Below, piece by piece: positions 12,381 to 23,785 of a stretch of DNA of 64,000 bases (position 1 is the stretch's first letter; each line of letters begins with the position of its first letter). Position numbers and translations under genes: made by a program. The notes beneath the pieces are model-generated. The model made no database searches. It was not told where the DNA came from and saw only the letters and a list, made by a program, of their open reading frames with translations. The stretch is from Acanthococcus lagerstroemiae (taxonomy: Eukaryota; Arthropoda; Insecta; Hemiptera; Eriococcidae): the NCBI GenBank assembly GCA_031841125.1, contig CM063114.1:26357266-26421265 (forward strand). The letters are read 5' to 3'.

Positions 12381-12564
12381 AGTGTCCATTTTGGAGTGTG
12401 AGTGAACTTGGTAATATTCCTTTTGTAGGGTGTGCCAATTCACTTTTCCTTCTTCTGTATTCCAGAGCGCTTTCGGCTGGTACTCCACTGATGATGGCAT
12501 AACAGCCGAAAGCGCTCTGGAATACAGAAGAAGGAAAAGTGAATTGGCACACCCTACAAAAGGA
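12381..12564 (+). mobile_element. Penelope-like element derivative: perfect 62-bp hairpin with 13-bp target duplication
   Basis: A 184-bp insertion is flanked by perfect 13-bp direct repeats ACTCTATAAGGAT (12368-12380 and 12565-12577). Its last 147 bases form a perfect inverted repeat, 12418-12479 with 12503-12564, around a 23-base loop. The first 40 bases (AGTGTCCA..GTGAGTGAACTTGG) and the arm sequence (AGGGTGTGCCAATT..AGCGCTTTCGG) match both ends of the Penelope-like element at 53663-54515. The loop and right arm carry CTGATGA (12488-12494) followed 13 bases later by GAAA (12508-12511), the spacing of a hammerhead ribozyme core. Penelope-like elements are known to carry hammerhead motifs. 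Activity here is not shown. Confidence 0.8.
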
Positions 12565-12577
12565 ACTCTATAAGGAT

Positions 12578-15020
12578 GTTTCAAATGGCATTCTTCATGC
12601 ATGTTTTGACCTATCTTTGAGGCTCTTCCTAACTGTTTTCACGAATATTCCGTACTTAATTCAGACTTGTTAACAACAGTATACACTTTCAGCTGAGCTG
12701 TACTGTTTATTGATCGTATCTATCATTCGAGTCGAGTGCATTATAAAACCTTCAAATTTGACACACTTGCAGAGTAGCGTAACCTCAGATTTGAGCTAGG
12801 GGCTTGAAAAATGTAGGTTTTCCTTAATTGAGGTGTTTTGTGACTCTTCCAAGTCAGAGCAGTAGTAAACAAAAATTATGGGGGAGGGGAGGACCAAAGA
12901 CAAACATGCTGACTACTAAACTTCCTGATGATAAAAGAAAGTAAGAAAAAAGATTCTCATTTGCCTAATTTTGCTGAAAATGCTGACTTAGACAGAAGGT
13001 ATCACATTTCCATAGCGTCGGCCCTGTATCGAGCTTTTTCAGGCTTCCAGTTTGAGACAACTTACCGTTTTTCCAGGCTTGTTCGCGATTCTTCGCGACT
13101 TATCTTTAAGGCTCTTCCCAATTCGTTTGAAGACATCTCCATAACTGAATAACATCTTTTGAGGATATTCCAAGTTTGATATTGAAACTTTCTGAAATTC
13201 TTCCAGACCTATTCAAAAGTCCTACGAGCCGCCTCATGTAGACGGGCTTAAGACCCTTTAAAACTTTTCGGGACATGTCTTAGTGTTGAGACAAGTCTGT
13301 GCTAGGACTGGGTTTTCAAAGTATTAAGGAGTCTCTCTCGAGGTGTTTTGAACAATTTTTGACGATTCTCAGAACGTCTCAGTCAAACCTGAGAAAGTTT
13401 AAAACGAGTCTGAAAGAGATCTGAGATAGTCTTGATCAGACCTGGGACACTGAAAAGCCGTGTAGCCTCATGACAATATGAAATATGTATACATGCGTGT
13501 ACGACTGTACATCCGTGGATTTTTTTCTTGTCTGCAAGCACTCCAACATCCTCCGATTGGTCTGTCCAACTAAGATACCGTGATTGAGTTTCTTCCATTC
13601 AAGATAGGGGTCTGCCGACCCATGAAACAAACAAGACGAAACTGAGCAGCAGACTCTCCCTAAGTCGGTTATCTCACCAGGAAGTCAAAAAGATGAAAAG
13701 AACAGTCAGTCAGCTGTCCCCTCAGCCAGACCCACAGTAGAGATGAACTTCCAGTACAGATCACTGCTACATGACTCTAGTGAACGATTCCAAAAACAGG
13801 GCCACAGAATTCTTTCAAAGTAACATTAATTTCTGATGGTGAAATTTCAGAATGTTGAACACGCCGTGGGAAAAGCAAAACGGCCGCTTGTTTAATGAAG
13901 ACATCGCGTATTATCACTGGCTGAAATTTGAAACCTAGAATAAATTACATGCGAAGATCAGACAGGAAAAACCTCGTCCCCGTTGCAAGTTACACACTTT
14001 GCAATTGTGTGTAAGAACAGACCAACTCGTACACGTACAGACTTGGTCACACATATAGCTAACGCGAAACAATTCAGTTTTCTGTTTCACTTGGAAAAGG
14101 ACTATACATAGTATAGATTGCTGAGGCAGGGCAGAGCAGGAAGGAGGCGATGTTTGCTTAATGCGTTAACATTAAGTATTAACACCGTATAATTTATTCC
14201 TCCAACGGTTTAATTTATGAATCCCTTTATTCCGTTCGAATAATCGATAGTTTCGCTACATTCTCTGTATCGTTATATGATCTCCTCTCTCGTGCAACAG
14301 ATACAGATACAGCTCTATGCACACGCACACGTACATGTGTATGTCTATGCAGTGCCAGTGTCGGAATTTAAACTTTGCTGTCGTGCTTTCTGTACCAGCG
14401 ACGTTACAAAACTATGCTTGTTTTTCGCTCTCCTTATTACACGCTATGTGAATTTTTCCTTTTTGTTTACAGTTTTGAGTTACACGAGACTTAATGAAAA
14501 TATATTTGCGGCTAAACCCATCAGTACGAGGTCAAGTTTCGAACGCCAATCCACTTTCCCTAACTGAGCTCAATTTTGGAACATTTACACACTACATACA
14601 TGAATTTTGAGGGTTTGAAGCTTTTTGCCCGCAATAGAACCCATTTTGCTTAAGTTGAATACTGCATCTCAGTTCACACTCTTTGAACCTAAATGAAGGC
14701 CTTAGCTAATGTGGATTTCACTTCTAATTAAGCAACCAGATATTCAACAGATGAATGGACTCTCGATTTGCAAACTGCCAATCAAATCATATGAAACTAA
14801 GCTTGTATTGGCAGTGGAACACATTTTTCCTAGGGAGGAACAATTCAAAATACGTTTGCGCCGACTACCTTTGTAGAAATGAAGATGTGAACCATATGAC
14901 TTTTTCCAGCAAAAATGTTGTAACTTTCTCAAACCTGAAACTCCGGCCGGGTTTTAATACTCAAATTAACGCATTGAACAAACATTTTCTCCAACTGGCT
15001 TGCCTGTACCCAAATATTTC
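12578..15020. other. No gene recognised
   Basis: At 12600-13450 a degenerate vocabulary (CTTTAAGGCTCTTCC, GAGACAAGTC, GAGTCTGAAAG) recurs, resembling phrases near 24.0 kb and 33.65-33.84 kb, probably an ancient dispersed or low-complexity repeat. 13.5-15.0 kb shows only short ORFs without domains. Confidence 0.35.
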
Positions 15021-15027
15021 GTATGTT

Positions 15028-15800
15028 CAGTCCTTTCTAAAGTGAAACAAAAAACTAAATTTTGCTGTGCAGATTTGCTGCATGCGTGATCATCTCATCA
15101 AGTCTATACCTGCATGCGTGAGTGGTGTGAATCATGTAAACACAGCTTCTTTCTTCCCTGCGCTGTCTTGCTTGTCCATACTGTACAGTCCTTTCCAAAG
15201 TGAAATAAAAAAACTTAACTGTTTCACGCATTTTGCGTGTGTGCATGTGTGTGATGATATCATCAAGTCTGCACCTGCATGAGTGATCCACCATCTAGTA
15301 AACATGAATAGCTTCTTTCGTCCCTGCGCTATCTTGCTTGTCTATACTGTACAGTCCTTTCCAAAGTGAAATAAAAAACTTGACTGTTTCACGCATTTTG
15401 CGTGTGTGCGCACGCGCGTGCATGTGTGTGATGATATCAAGTCTCCACCTGCATGAGTAATCCATCATCTAGTAAACATAGATACCTTCTTTCTTCCCTG
15501 CGCTATCTTGCTTGTCTATACTGTACAGTCCTTTCCAAAGTGAAAAACAAAAACTGAACTGTTCCACGCGTTTGTGCGTTTGTTGCATGCGTGTGATCAT
15601 TTTATCAATTCTGTACCTGCATGAGTGGCTGGCATCAAATGAAGATAACTTCTTTATTCTCTGTGCTGTTCATCTCTACACACTATGTACACTATGTACA
15701 GTCCTTAACAAAATGAAACAGACGACCGAGTTGTTTGGCGCATTTGCTGTATGGGTGATCAAGTCTGTACCAGCATGCGCGGTTGGTATGAATACACAAT
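15028..15800 (+). repeat. Tandem repeat, five units of about 158-174 bp
   Basis: The phrase CAGTCCTTTCCAAAGTGAAA recurs at 15028, 15186, 15352, 15526 and 15699 (last diverged), giving periods of 158, 166, 174 and 173 bases. Each unit also has a CGCATTTTGCGTGTGTGC block rich in TG/CG steps, then GATCAT..CAAGTCT..ACCTGCATGAG and, in most, TTCTTTCTTCCCTGCGCT. Units 2-4 are the most alike, and length varies mainly in the GTGCGCAC-type simple stretch. Reading frames stay open across several units, but this reflects the repeat period, not a gene. Confidence 0.85.
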
Positions 15801-17533
15801 CTGAAAAGCGTAACCAGAGTTTTCTCCGCTGCAATCTTCCCTTATGATTGAGGTATTACAGGTTCTTAATTTGAGCCAGCGATGATATGCTGTTTTCGCC
15901 CTAAGCAGGTCAAGTGATGTATGCTAATCAGTATTGAAGTATTATTAAGCAGTCAAGCAGTGAACCAGCTCATCTGAAATACATATGTAGCTAACTAACT
16001 GTTTCTGTCTGTCTGACTGGTAGGACGGCCGACTTGTCTGTTTCTCTGTCCATCCATCTGATCACCCTGCTAGTGGAACAGCAGTCTATTTCTCTGCCAG
16101 TTGTTTGTTCAGTGGGTGGCTGCTTCTTTCCAAAGAAGAGAACTGAATTAAGATAAATGCTCAAGTTTGAGTTGACTGACTGGATGAACGTCAAACAGTA
16201 TCTACTCATGGATAGTTATGTAGTTAAGATTTTCAATTTCAGCTGGAAACAGTAAGTATGCAGGATATTTTCAGCCCTGTAGACAGAAAAAGAGGGCCTG
16301 GTGGAATTTCAGCGGGCCCCCTCTCCTTCCAGTTCATTTTGTTCTTCTGTCAGATGGGGAAAAATTATAAGCTATGGGGTAACAGGTTTCTTTCATGGTA
16401 TAAGGAGTGATTACTGATTTGATGTTCAGTATGATGCAGCCGTAAGCGTGGAAATTCGGGTCTCTTAAAATTTCAGGTCCCCCCTGAAAGTCCCGGCCCG
16501 GGGCATTTCCCTCTTTCTGCCCCCTCTCATGACAGGGTTGAATATTTTACCTTTCTGGAGGTATGCGAAGTTTTGAAATTGGAATTTATAAACGTTCTCC
16601 CAAGCGACCTTGAAAAACCGCCGGACCAAGGACGCGATCAGTCTCCAATCTGTAACCTGAGCAGTCCGATATCCGACTTTGAATACCACCTAGACTCTTC
16701 AGAAACTGCAACTGCGATCTGAAAAATAGAAATGAATGAGCTGTAATGAACTTATTTTTAACAGTTTAAACCTTGATATGAGTATTTTTGGCTTTAGCTC
16801 GACCCGCCACCAACAATAAGTATACAACGATGGAAGTAGACCATGACTAAAGAGCTTTTTTTATTTAATTAAAATTCTTGCCGGGAATTCGTTTAAATAT
16901 GACGCGGGCAATTTAAGGAAGAATAAACATCGCACTACCGGGTGTCCCATCAAGGAAGTGAAACTGTTGAGGTTGAGATTCAACTGAACGTTCAGTAGGT
17001 TCCGGCAAAAAGGAATGAAGGGCGAGCTTCTTCTAACATGGATTTGTAGTAAGTTGAAAAGTGGCGTAGGTGTCTTATCAGTGGAAACATAATTTATGTC
17101 CCAAAACTTCCTAGGAGTCCTAGGGGTTTCATCCCCTACACCCTATAGGATGGAATAGGTTCCTAGAAGTGAATTTTCGAATTAACTCAACAAATATATT
17201 TAACGCACATCGAGAAATGTTTCAAACAGAATTACCCTGGATTGGATTATATGTAAAAGTGATGTTTCCTCGCAGATTATTGACCCTGCTCTTTAAAAAT
17301 CCGAACGTCAGAAAAGAAGTTTCGAAATAACTGTTTACACTGCTACACAGTAACACAGAGCTTATGTGTAGAACTAATTCACATACTTCGCTAGTTTCAC
17401 AGTTTTCAGTAAACTGAAGGATACTTTTGTCCTCAGGTTAATTTTTCCATGTCCAGACCCATCCATCCTTGTTCTTTCACTTTTGCTATCCCGTCTTTCA
17501 GTCACCGTGTATTTGAAGATTGTCCTTTGGTTT
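15801..17533. other. No gene recognised
   Basis: Scattered CTGACTG / GTCTGTC simple motifs occur near 16000-16180. The remainder is unique-looking with short ORFs. Confidence 0.45.
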
Positions 17534-17812
17534 CAGTGGCATAGCCAGGATTTTCCCAAGGGCGTGGGGGGGAGGAGGAGGAGGTAAGATTTTCAAGGGA
17601 GAAAAAGTCGAAATATTGAGGTATTTTTAAAAAATTGCCGATGTTAGAGGACTATTTTATGAAAATAAAGGTAACATTACTGCTTGAGCAACATTTTTTT
17701 CTCGAAAAAAACATGTCTTAAAGGCGAAAAATTGCTAATTTTTGCATATTTTACGTTCAATTTCAGGTGCCTGGGGGCATTTGCCCCTCTCCCTCCCCTG
17801 TCTACGCCACTG
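17534..17812 (+). mobile_element. hAT-type MITE, family B, copy 1
   Basis: A 279-bp element begins CAGTGGCATAGCCAGGA and ends CTGTCTACGCCACTG. It is flanked by 8-bp near-identical duplications TTTGGTTT / CTTGGTTT (7 of 8). The interior (AAGATTTTCAAGGGAGAAAA, GTTAGAGGACTATTT, TTTGCATATTTTACRTTCAA) matches the element at 50370-50645 closely in the same orientation. A G-rich tract lies just inside the left end and a C-rich one inside the right end. There is no coding sequence, so it must be mobilised by a hAT transposase elsewhere. Confidence 0.85.
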
Positions 17813-19340
17813 CTTGGTTTCAAAGAGACATTGGTGGTGAAAATTTTTCAACTTTAATAAGAATAACTAATGAAATGGAAATATTGGCCACTGAGGTTTC
17901 AAAGCTGCTGGGTTATGAAATTGAAACATTGACCACTTGGTTTTCAAGGCCGTAGAATTGATTTTCGATATCGGTTTGACCCTAAATCCAAAAAATTCAA
18001 ACACTGGGAGGAAATTGGGGACCTACACTGCGTGAAATACACATACCAAAACGTACTTAGCTCTTGAAAATAAATTGCTGAACTCGATTCAGTTATAATA
18101 TAACTGGTCCGCGGTTCCAAAATTAAGACAGCCAGGGTGGTATAGAAGGGACTCAAAATGGAAATATCTTCAAAACAATATGCGACAACACAGGTTAAAA
18201 TGTGTATTTGATCAGCTTTCGATTTTCCCCCTCAATTACTTGAAATAATTTGAAGGTGAGCCTACTAGCAATTAAAAGGAAATTCGGGAATAAGAACGAC
18301 TTTAGTCCACGTTTGCAGCTGCGTAGATAGAAAAGAAAAATGACCAAACTATTATCTATCCCCAAATAGTAACACCATATTTCAAGCTAAGACCCGGAGA
18401 CAAATGAATGACCAGCAGAATTTGTTGAAAGAAAAAATGGTGTTTACTGTTATTACCCACTCAAGCAGAGTATAACACTAAGACAAAAAAAAAAACTGAG
18501 TAAATCATTTTTACAAAGTTTGTTTATTCACGCAGATATACGAGGGAAATCTCCTGTATGAAAAATATTCTAAGTAGTCAAATTACTCACTGCGGGTTAA
18601 CCACTTGCTTTTTATTCGTGTGTAGTCGGGTACAGTTGATTCAACTTCTTTTTTTCTTTCATGATTTCGCATTGCAAGTGATTAATAATAAACTTTCTAC
18701 ATAATTCTTATCTTTGTTGGCTGAACAGCATTTAGCCTAATGATGTTTCAGAAGGGGAGAGCGGGCATCCAGCCTACTCAACGCAAATTCGAGTTTAATT
18801 TTTAATTTTAATTCGCACCGATGCCAAAACTATGTACGCCTCGTTTTTTTCTCTTCTTTTCTAGTTTCATCTTCAAAAGCATTCGGAACACTTCGTATAA
18901 CTTTTCGTTCCATCCTGTGTAGCGCAGAATTTATAGACTTTACAAAAATAATCTCGTTCCCGATTATTCAGGGAGGATGAAGTTTTTTTTCTTCTGAATT
19001 TTAACATGATCTAGGTCCCTAAAGTTGTTATATATGGTACGAAGCTAAAGGGTGCGAAATTCCAATCAAAGATTTTTCAGGAGCTTTCATTTTTGGGAAA
19101 ATTTTTTTCTCTTATTTCAGATTTAATAATTTTTCATCGCCAGGTGATTTTTCAGAACTTATTAATGACACATTAGTCAATTTTGGAATCTCATACTACA
19201 CTGTAGCAGTGGGGTATGGGGTAGCCTGTACCTATGGCTGCACTGTAATATCTGTTATTTTTGTTTCATTACCTACATCACCTTTCTCTAGCCTTGTAGT
19301 CACATCCTTGTATCCTCTTCTTCTTCTGATGCCATATCTG
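17813..19340. other. No gene recognised
   Basis: AT-rich unique-looking DNA. Short ORFs only, A and T runs near 18487 and 18986, and no paired terminal repeats found. Confidence 0.45.
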
Positions 19341-19343
19341 TAT

Positions 19344-19830
19344 CTTGACATCCGGTAGTGGCAACTGTAGTGATAATATTGCACAGGTAACCGGACAAGG
19401 TAGTCGGGAATTGGAGATAGTTTGCCGTTGCTTTCCGCACGGCTTGTTGCGTTAGAGTTTTTCTCTCTCTATGCCGAAGCCGTGTGCATACGTGAATCAT
19501 TACTAGTCACGTGACGTGTCTCGCAACTTTGTGTAAGTCTGTATCTTGACATCCATTGATAACAAGTGTAGTGTAATATGACACAGATAACCAGGTAGGG
19601 TAGTCCGGAATTCGGGATAGTTTGCCATTACTTTCCACATGACTTGTTGCGTTAGAGTTTCTCCTTCTCTACGTGTGCGTGTGTGAATCGTTTCGAGTCA
19701 CATGATGTGTCTCACAACTTTAAGTAAGCCTGTATATTGACATCCGTTGGTGGCAACTGGAGTGATAATATCGCAAAGATAACCGGGCAGGGTAGTCGGG
19801 AATTCAGGATAGTCTGCCATTATCTACGCC
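19344..19830 (+). repeat. Tandem repeat, about 2.5 units of 191-201 bp
   Basis: Units begin near 19344, 19545 and 19736 with TTGACATCCRTTGRTRRCAA, continue through GATAACCGGGTAGGGTAGTC and GGATAGTTTGCCATTACTTTC, and end with CTTGTTGCGTTAGAGTTT..CACATGATGTGTCTCACAAC. The third unit is cut off near 19830. A related single monomer lies at about 54655-54805, so the sequence is also dispersed. There is no open frame common to the units. Confidence 0.8.
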
Positions 19831-19861
19831 GCGGTGATGACTTCTAAAAAATCATAATTCA

Positions 19862-20110
19862 CCCCCACCCCCTGTATAGTCCTGACCTCACGCCCTGCAA
19901 CTTTTGGTTATTTCCTCAACTAAAGGCAGCTTTACGGGGTCGTCAATTCAACACGAATCAATAAGTCGCATTACTGCGGCGCAGATGTTTTTCTCCTCCT
20001 TACTGGCGGCGGAATACGCGAAAACGTTCGATAAATGGCAAGAACGAATGGACACCTGTATAGCCATGAATGGCGCTTATTTCGAAAAAGATATTCGTGT
20101 ACATACTTAA
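19862..20110 (+). pseudogene. Mariner transposase, 3' fragment (frameshifted)
   Basis: Mariner (Tc1/mariner superfamily) transposase is a DDE/D integrase of about 345 residues that cuts and pastes its element at TA sites. Only the C-terminal part remains. One frame near 19878-19940 reads YSPDLTPCNFWLFPQLKAA, the classic SPDLxPxD-type motif, with Asn in place of the catalytic Asp. A different frame near 20010-20090 reads EYAKTFDKWQERMDTCIAMN then GAYFEKD, the usual mariner C-terminus. At least one frameshift separates them. No upstream part and no flanking TIR were identified. Non-functional. Confidence 0.8.
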
Positions 20111-20480
20111 TGAAGATGATGATTAATGAAAAAATTTGTAATTGTATGCTTTTTTGTTTCTTCTTTAAAAAAACCTTTAAAAAACCTGTGGGGTCAACGT
20201 ATATGTTTTTTTTTAAATTGGTCTGGAACAGCGAGTTTTCAATCAAATGAGCTCGGCGTGGTCTCAACTGATAGCTAATGAACCAAATCATCCCCCTACT
20301 GTGTTGAAACGCCGATAGGTAGCGTTGATGGGCCGTACGAATTTTAGTCTCAGTTACTTAGCGACAACCTATGTACCACTCCATTGGGAATGAGAATTCT
20401 GCGAGTGCATTTGTAGAAGATTGCGTTGGAATTCTCTAGTTCTTGCCCTCTTTCTCAGGAAAAAGTCTGCCCTAGCTATT
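20111..20480. other. No gene recognised
   Basis: Follows the mariner relic and may include its 3' untranslated end. No terminal repeat was recognised. Confidence 0.35.
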
Positions 20481-20488
20481 GCCCAACC

Positions 20489-20816
20489 CAGGGACGCACC
20501 GTTAGGGTGGCAGGAAAGCAACGTCCCCCCTTCCTGTAGAGGAAATTTTCACTCAGCAGTTGGGAAAATTTACCATTTTAGTAAGGTGAGTTGGGAAAAT
20601 CCAACAAGTTAAAAGTGTGTTTTTTTTCTTCTTTCTTTTTTGTTTTGATACTTGGGAATTGGGTTGTTGAGAAGTTAGGAAAACCGAACAAGGCAAAAGG
20701 GTTTTCCTTCTTTTGCTTTGATACTTGGGAATCTAGAGTTGAGTCAGTTGGGACTTTCACAGTTTTACCCCCTCCCCTCCCCCCTTCCCCAGAAAAAACT
20801 CTTTGGTAAGTCCCTG
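20489..20816 (+). mobile_element. hAT-type MITE, family A, copy 2
   Basis: A 328-bp element begins CAGGGACGCACCG and ends GTAAGTCCCTG, with a perfect 8-bp target duplication GCCCAACC (20481-20488 and 20817-20824). It carries two to three internal units with TTTTGATACTTGGGAAT, GAGTTGAGTCAGTTGGGA and AACAAGKYAAAAGG. It is shorter than the copy at 11102 because it has fewer internal units. A C-rich tract precedes the right end. Confidence 0.9.
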
Positions 20817-20824
20817 GCCCAACC

Positions 20825-22624
20825 ATCAGTTGATGAAAGAATAGTTGCAGTGAAATTTTGTGATCTGGAATCTTCTATTAACCCATTGACTCGGCCCTTG
20901 TCCGAAAAAAATCTTTTATCCCATCCTAGTGTGCACGTCAACACTGAAATTTTTCTTCTGCAGCAAGAACTGGTCGGCGTTTAAATTAATCTTTTGTTAT
21001 CGTTTAGTTGTTCCGTTTATAAATTCACAAGCGATTTTACATTGCGAAGCGCGGGAACCGTTATAATAGAACTGGTTTATTTAATTATGATATTATAAGG
21101 AGTTGCGGAGAGGCATTCAAAGGACAGAACATAGCCGTGAGCGAAACTTTGATATATGGCCGCGGAATTTATATAGAACTTCTCGGTGGTGCGAAACGAG
21201 TTACGATGGAGATGGAAAACGCTTACGAATGGCGGAAATCGCCAACTGTGGACGTATTTGCGAGGGGAGGGGGTCGGTTCGAGTCGAGTCTACGAAATTT
21301 GGCGAACGAGGACGCTGGCTGGGATTGACGATACCCTCGTATGTAAGTATCGGTATCCTGTGCGAGTGTGAGTGTATGCGGTCACGTGCGTTGAAATTTG
21401 TCTAAAATGTCCGCGGACCATTAATTTGAAAAATCGTCGACTGTGGTGACTGCGAGCGTCTCGCTGGCTCGGACATTAGACATTGTCACGCATAGCTAGA
21501 CGTGTAAATATACGAGCGAGACTGAAATAAAAAAAATCTCGTTGATTTGGCTGTATCGCCGAAAAGGATTATAATGAAATTCATCTGGCACTTTTTCATT
21601 CTAATTCATTGTTGGTGGCCGCACAGCAGCGCTGATGATGGACACCGAGTTGGGAACAAGCGCTGACAACGTGTTGAGAACACGAGATGGCGACGTATTT
21701 GCGACAGTTTTAACGAATACTGTTCGAGCAACTTCCAAAGGTTGGGTGGGCTCATGTGCGAGTAAATCGCAGATTTTGCAGTTTGTTAAGAATGTAGCAC
21801 TATTCGCGTGTAATGTGTATGTCCATCAACTCCTAATCTAGTATTGCGATGAAGAAATTTAGAGGGAAAACGAGAACAGGGATCATTCTACCAAAAATGA
21901 TGGCCTAATGCACAAGAATTCTCGCTCCTTTCTTTAAATTTCTGCCTTGGGTAGCTTCACAAATTTCGAAGCTAATGGTGTAAGTGTACGTGGAATGGTT
22001 TCCAGCCATGCCCCACACATTTCGTTAGTATAAAAAAGTACAAGCTGCATCTTGTAATGATTTTGTAGCGACCACCTTTTCAAGGGGACGTGGTTGGAAC
22101 CCCATGCAGCTTCCATGCTGGCTGGCTGGCGAATAAAAGAAATTTGTCTTTTTTCGATCCTGGTAACCTCGGTAAGCCCGAAGCATAAATGAAAACGCAA
22201 TAATTGCGTGACAAACATTCAACGCCGATACGCTACCAGTGCAGTACATCGAGACACGATCGCGAATTCATTGTTAACACATTAAAAAAGAACCCGTCAA
22301 TAAGTATTGAACGTCGACTGATTTATTGCCGGGATATGGAAAAGGTCTCGACAACATGGACGTAAATCATAAATCTTAAGAAGGGGTAAAATTGTCTCTC
22401 TAATTGTTAAAAAAAAAAAAAAAAGTGTTCAAGGTTTGTTGTAGACTGTAAGCGTATACCGACTGCCGAAGAATAATAAAATGACGCGAATCGATTAGCA
22501 ATTGATATAATGATGGATGGCGTTCGCCTATCGCAGAATTACGTGCGGTATTGTGTTTTTCGCGAACTGTTTCCAAGCGTGTGCTTCGCCATCGCCCAAT
22601 GAGCCAAGAATGAGCATAAGCAAC
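20825..22624. other. No gene recognised; CpG-rich, stop-poor stretch at 21.1-21.4 kb
   Basis: At 21103-21405 all three plus frames stay open for 60-100 codons, which is expected of CpG-rich DNA with few TA steps and is not evidence of coding. The stretch ends at a good donor match CGTAT|GTAAGTATC near 21341, so a non-coding exon is possible but unproven. 21.4-22.6 kb shows no domain. An A run lies near 22409. Confidence 0.3.
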
Positions 22625-23045
22625 GTGAGAGCAGAGGGGGGCGGCGATGGTATCTCTTGCGAAAAGTCTCAGATGACTACAAGACAGACCCGTAACCAGG
22701 AAACCAAGTTCTTGGCGGGAGGATTTTCAGAAAGAGGGGGATAACAATGGATTTTCTGACAAGGTCGACGAATAGCTCGATACTGGCAAACGCCGCGGAA
22801 CTGGAACAGTCCAAACATGACAGCTGAAAAGAACGAGCAACGTGTTCGCGAGCAGAGGGAGGCGGCGGTGGTAACTCTTGCGGAAAGTCTCGGATGCTTG
22901 CGAAACAGACCAGTAACCAGGAAACCAAGTTCTTGGTGGGAGGAATTTCAGAAAGAGGATAACGATGGATTTTCTAGCGAGGTCGATAAATTGCCTGATA
23001 CTGCGGCGAAAATCGCGGAACTCGCAGTCCAAACATTATAAAAGC
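22625..23045 (+). repeat. Tandem duplication of an ORF-like segment (two units, about 220 bp)
   Basis: Two adjacent units (about 22629-22840 and 22848-23045) are roughly 80 percent alike by eye. Both read GCAGAGG..GGCGGYGGT..CTCTTGCGRAAAGTCTC, then AACCAGGAAACCAAGTTCTT and GATGGATTTTCT. Unit 2 lies in an open frame (22817-23041) encoding a charged peptide with REQREAAVVTLAESLGCL, RNRPVTRKPSSWWEEFQK and DKLPDTAAKIAELAVQTL. Unit 1 has stops in the matching frame. No family was recognised. It could be a gene or TE fragment duplicated after decay, or non-coding repeat DNA. Confidence 0.55.
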
Positions 23046-23099
23046 TGAAATGTGTTGATGAACAGTCCGACATTGACAAGCAACTCGATACAAAATCTG

Positions 23100-23785
23100 T
23101 GAAATTTTGACTGCGCTCAAACAAAACTAACAGAAAAAATATCTCATCTGTCAGGAACGATTCAATATGATCAGTCCAGCTTACCTAACCAAAATCAACC
23201 AGTAATGACCAAATGTAACCAACATTGGCCAAAAACAAGAACGTTAGACGATTAGAAATGAGGAGTTATCTGTCAAAAGGGCGTCCGTTCCATAAGAAAT
23301 ACATTGAACGGACGCCCTTTTGACAGATAACTCCTCAAACAATCATGTTTGATAAGAACCAACCTGAAAGCTAGAGAAGTTCAAAAATCTGCGCAAAACA
23401 TGACTTACAAAGACCAGCACCACCAAGAACAGCCAAACTACTGAATCTGATTACATGTAATCAGAAAAGAACCCATGCAATCTAAATGAAACACAAACTC
23501 AACTAAATCCGATTCATGATAAAAATGGTCACAAGTAACCAGATATCACCAAATACGTTGACAGAACACGACTAAGAGCCTTAAGGCGACCAGGAAAGAC
23601 CAAATAATGTGATTGAAAACAACTGAAAACTAAAAAGGACCAGAAACAATCAAGTAAAGTAAAACTTAGCTGAAAAGATCAAATTAGACCAAAAACAACC
23701 AAGAACAGCTGTAACAGTCGAAACTGACAAAATGAACGGAAGTAATCTAAATGAAACATCACTGAACAAGACCTAATTCAACCAG
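23100..23785. repeat. Degenerate ACCAAAAACAACC-type minisatellite field
   Basis: Variants of ACCAAAAACAACCAAGAACA and CCAGAAACAATCAAGT recur irregularly at short spacing through most of this stretch. It is strand-asymmetric (A and C on the plus strand). It contains the perfect hairpin at 23260-23336. Confidence 0.5.
23260..23336. repeat. Perfect 31-bp hairpin
   Basis: The left arm 23260-23290 (starts GAGGAGTTATCTGTC, ends GCGTCCGTTC) is the exact reverse complement of the right arm 23306-23336, around a 15-base loop CATAAGAAATACATT. Arm identity is 31 of 31. The GC content of the arms exceeds that of the flanking minisatellite. Perfect complementarity suggests a recent foldback insertion or local inverted duplication. 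An RNA hairpin is an alternative. Confidence 0.9.

Noticed and set aside
21103..21405. Three overlapping plus-strand ORFs as coding exons
   Set aside because: All three frames are open at once in CpG-rich DNA, so openness is compositional; only the donor at its end is of interest.
23260..23336. microRNA precursor
   Set aside because: The stem is perfectly paired over 31 bp with no bulges, unlike usual animal precursors; a foldback or inverted duplication is simpler.
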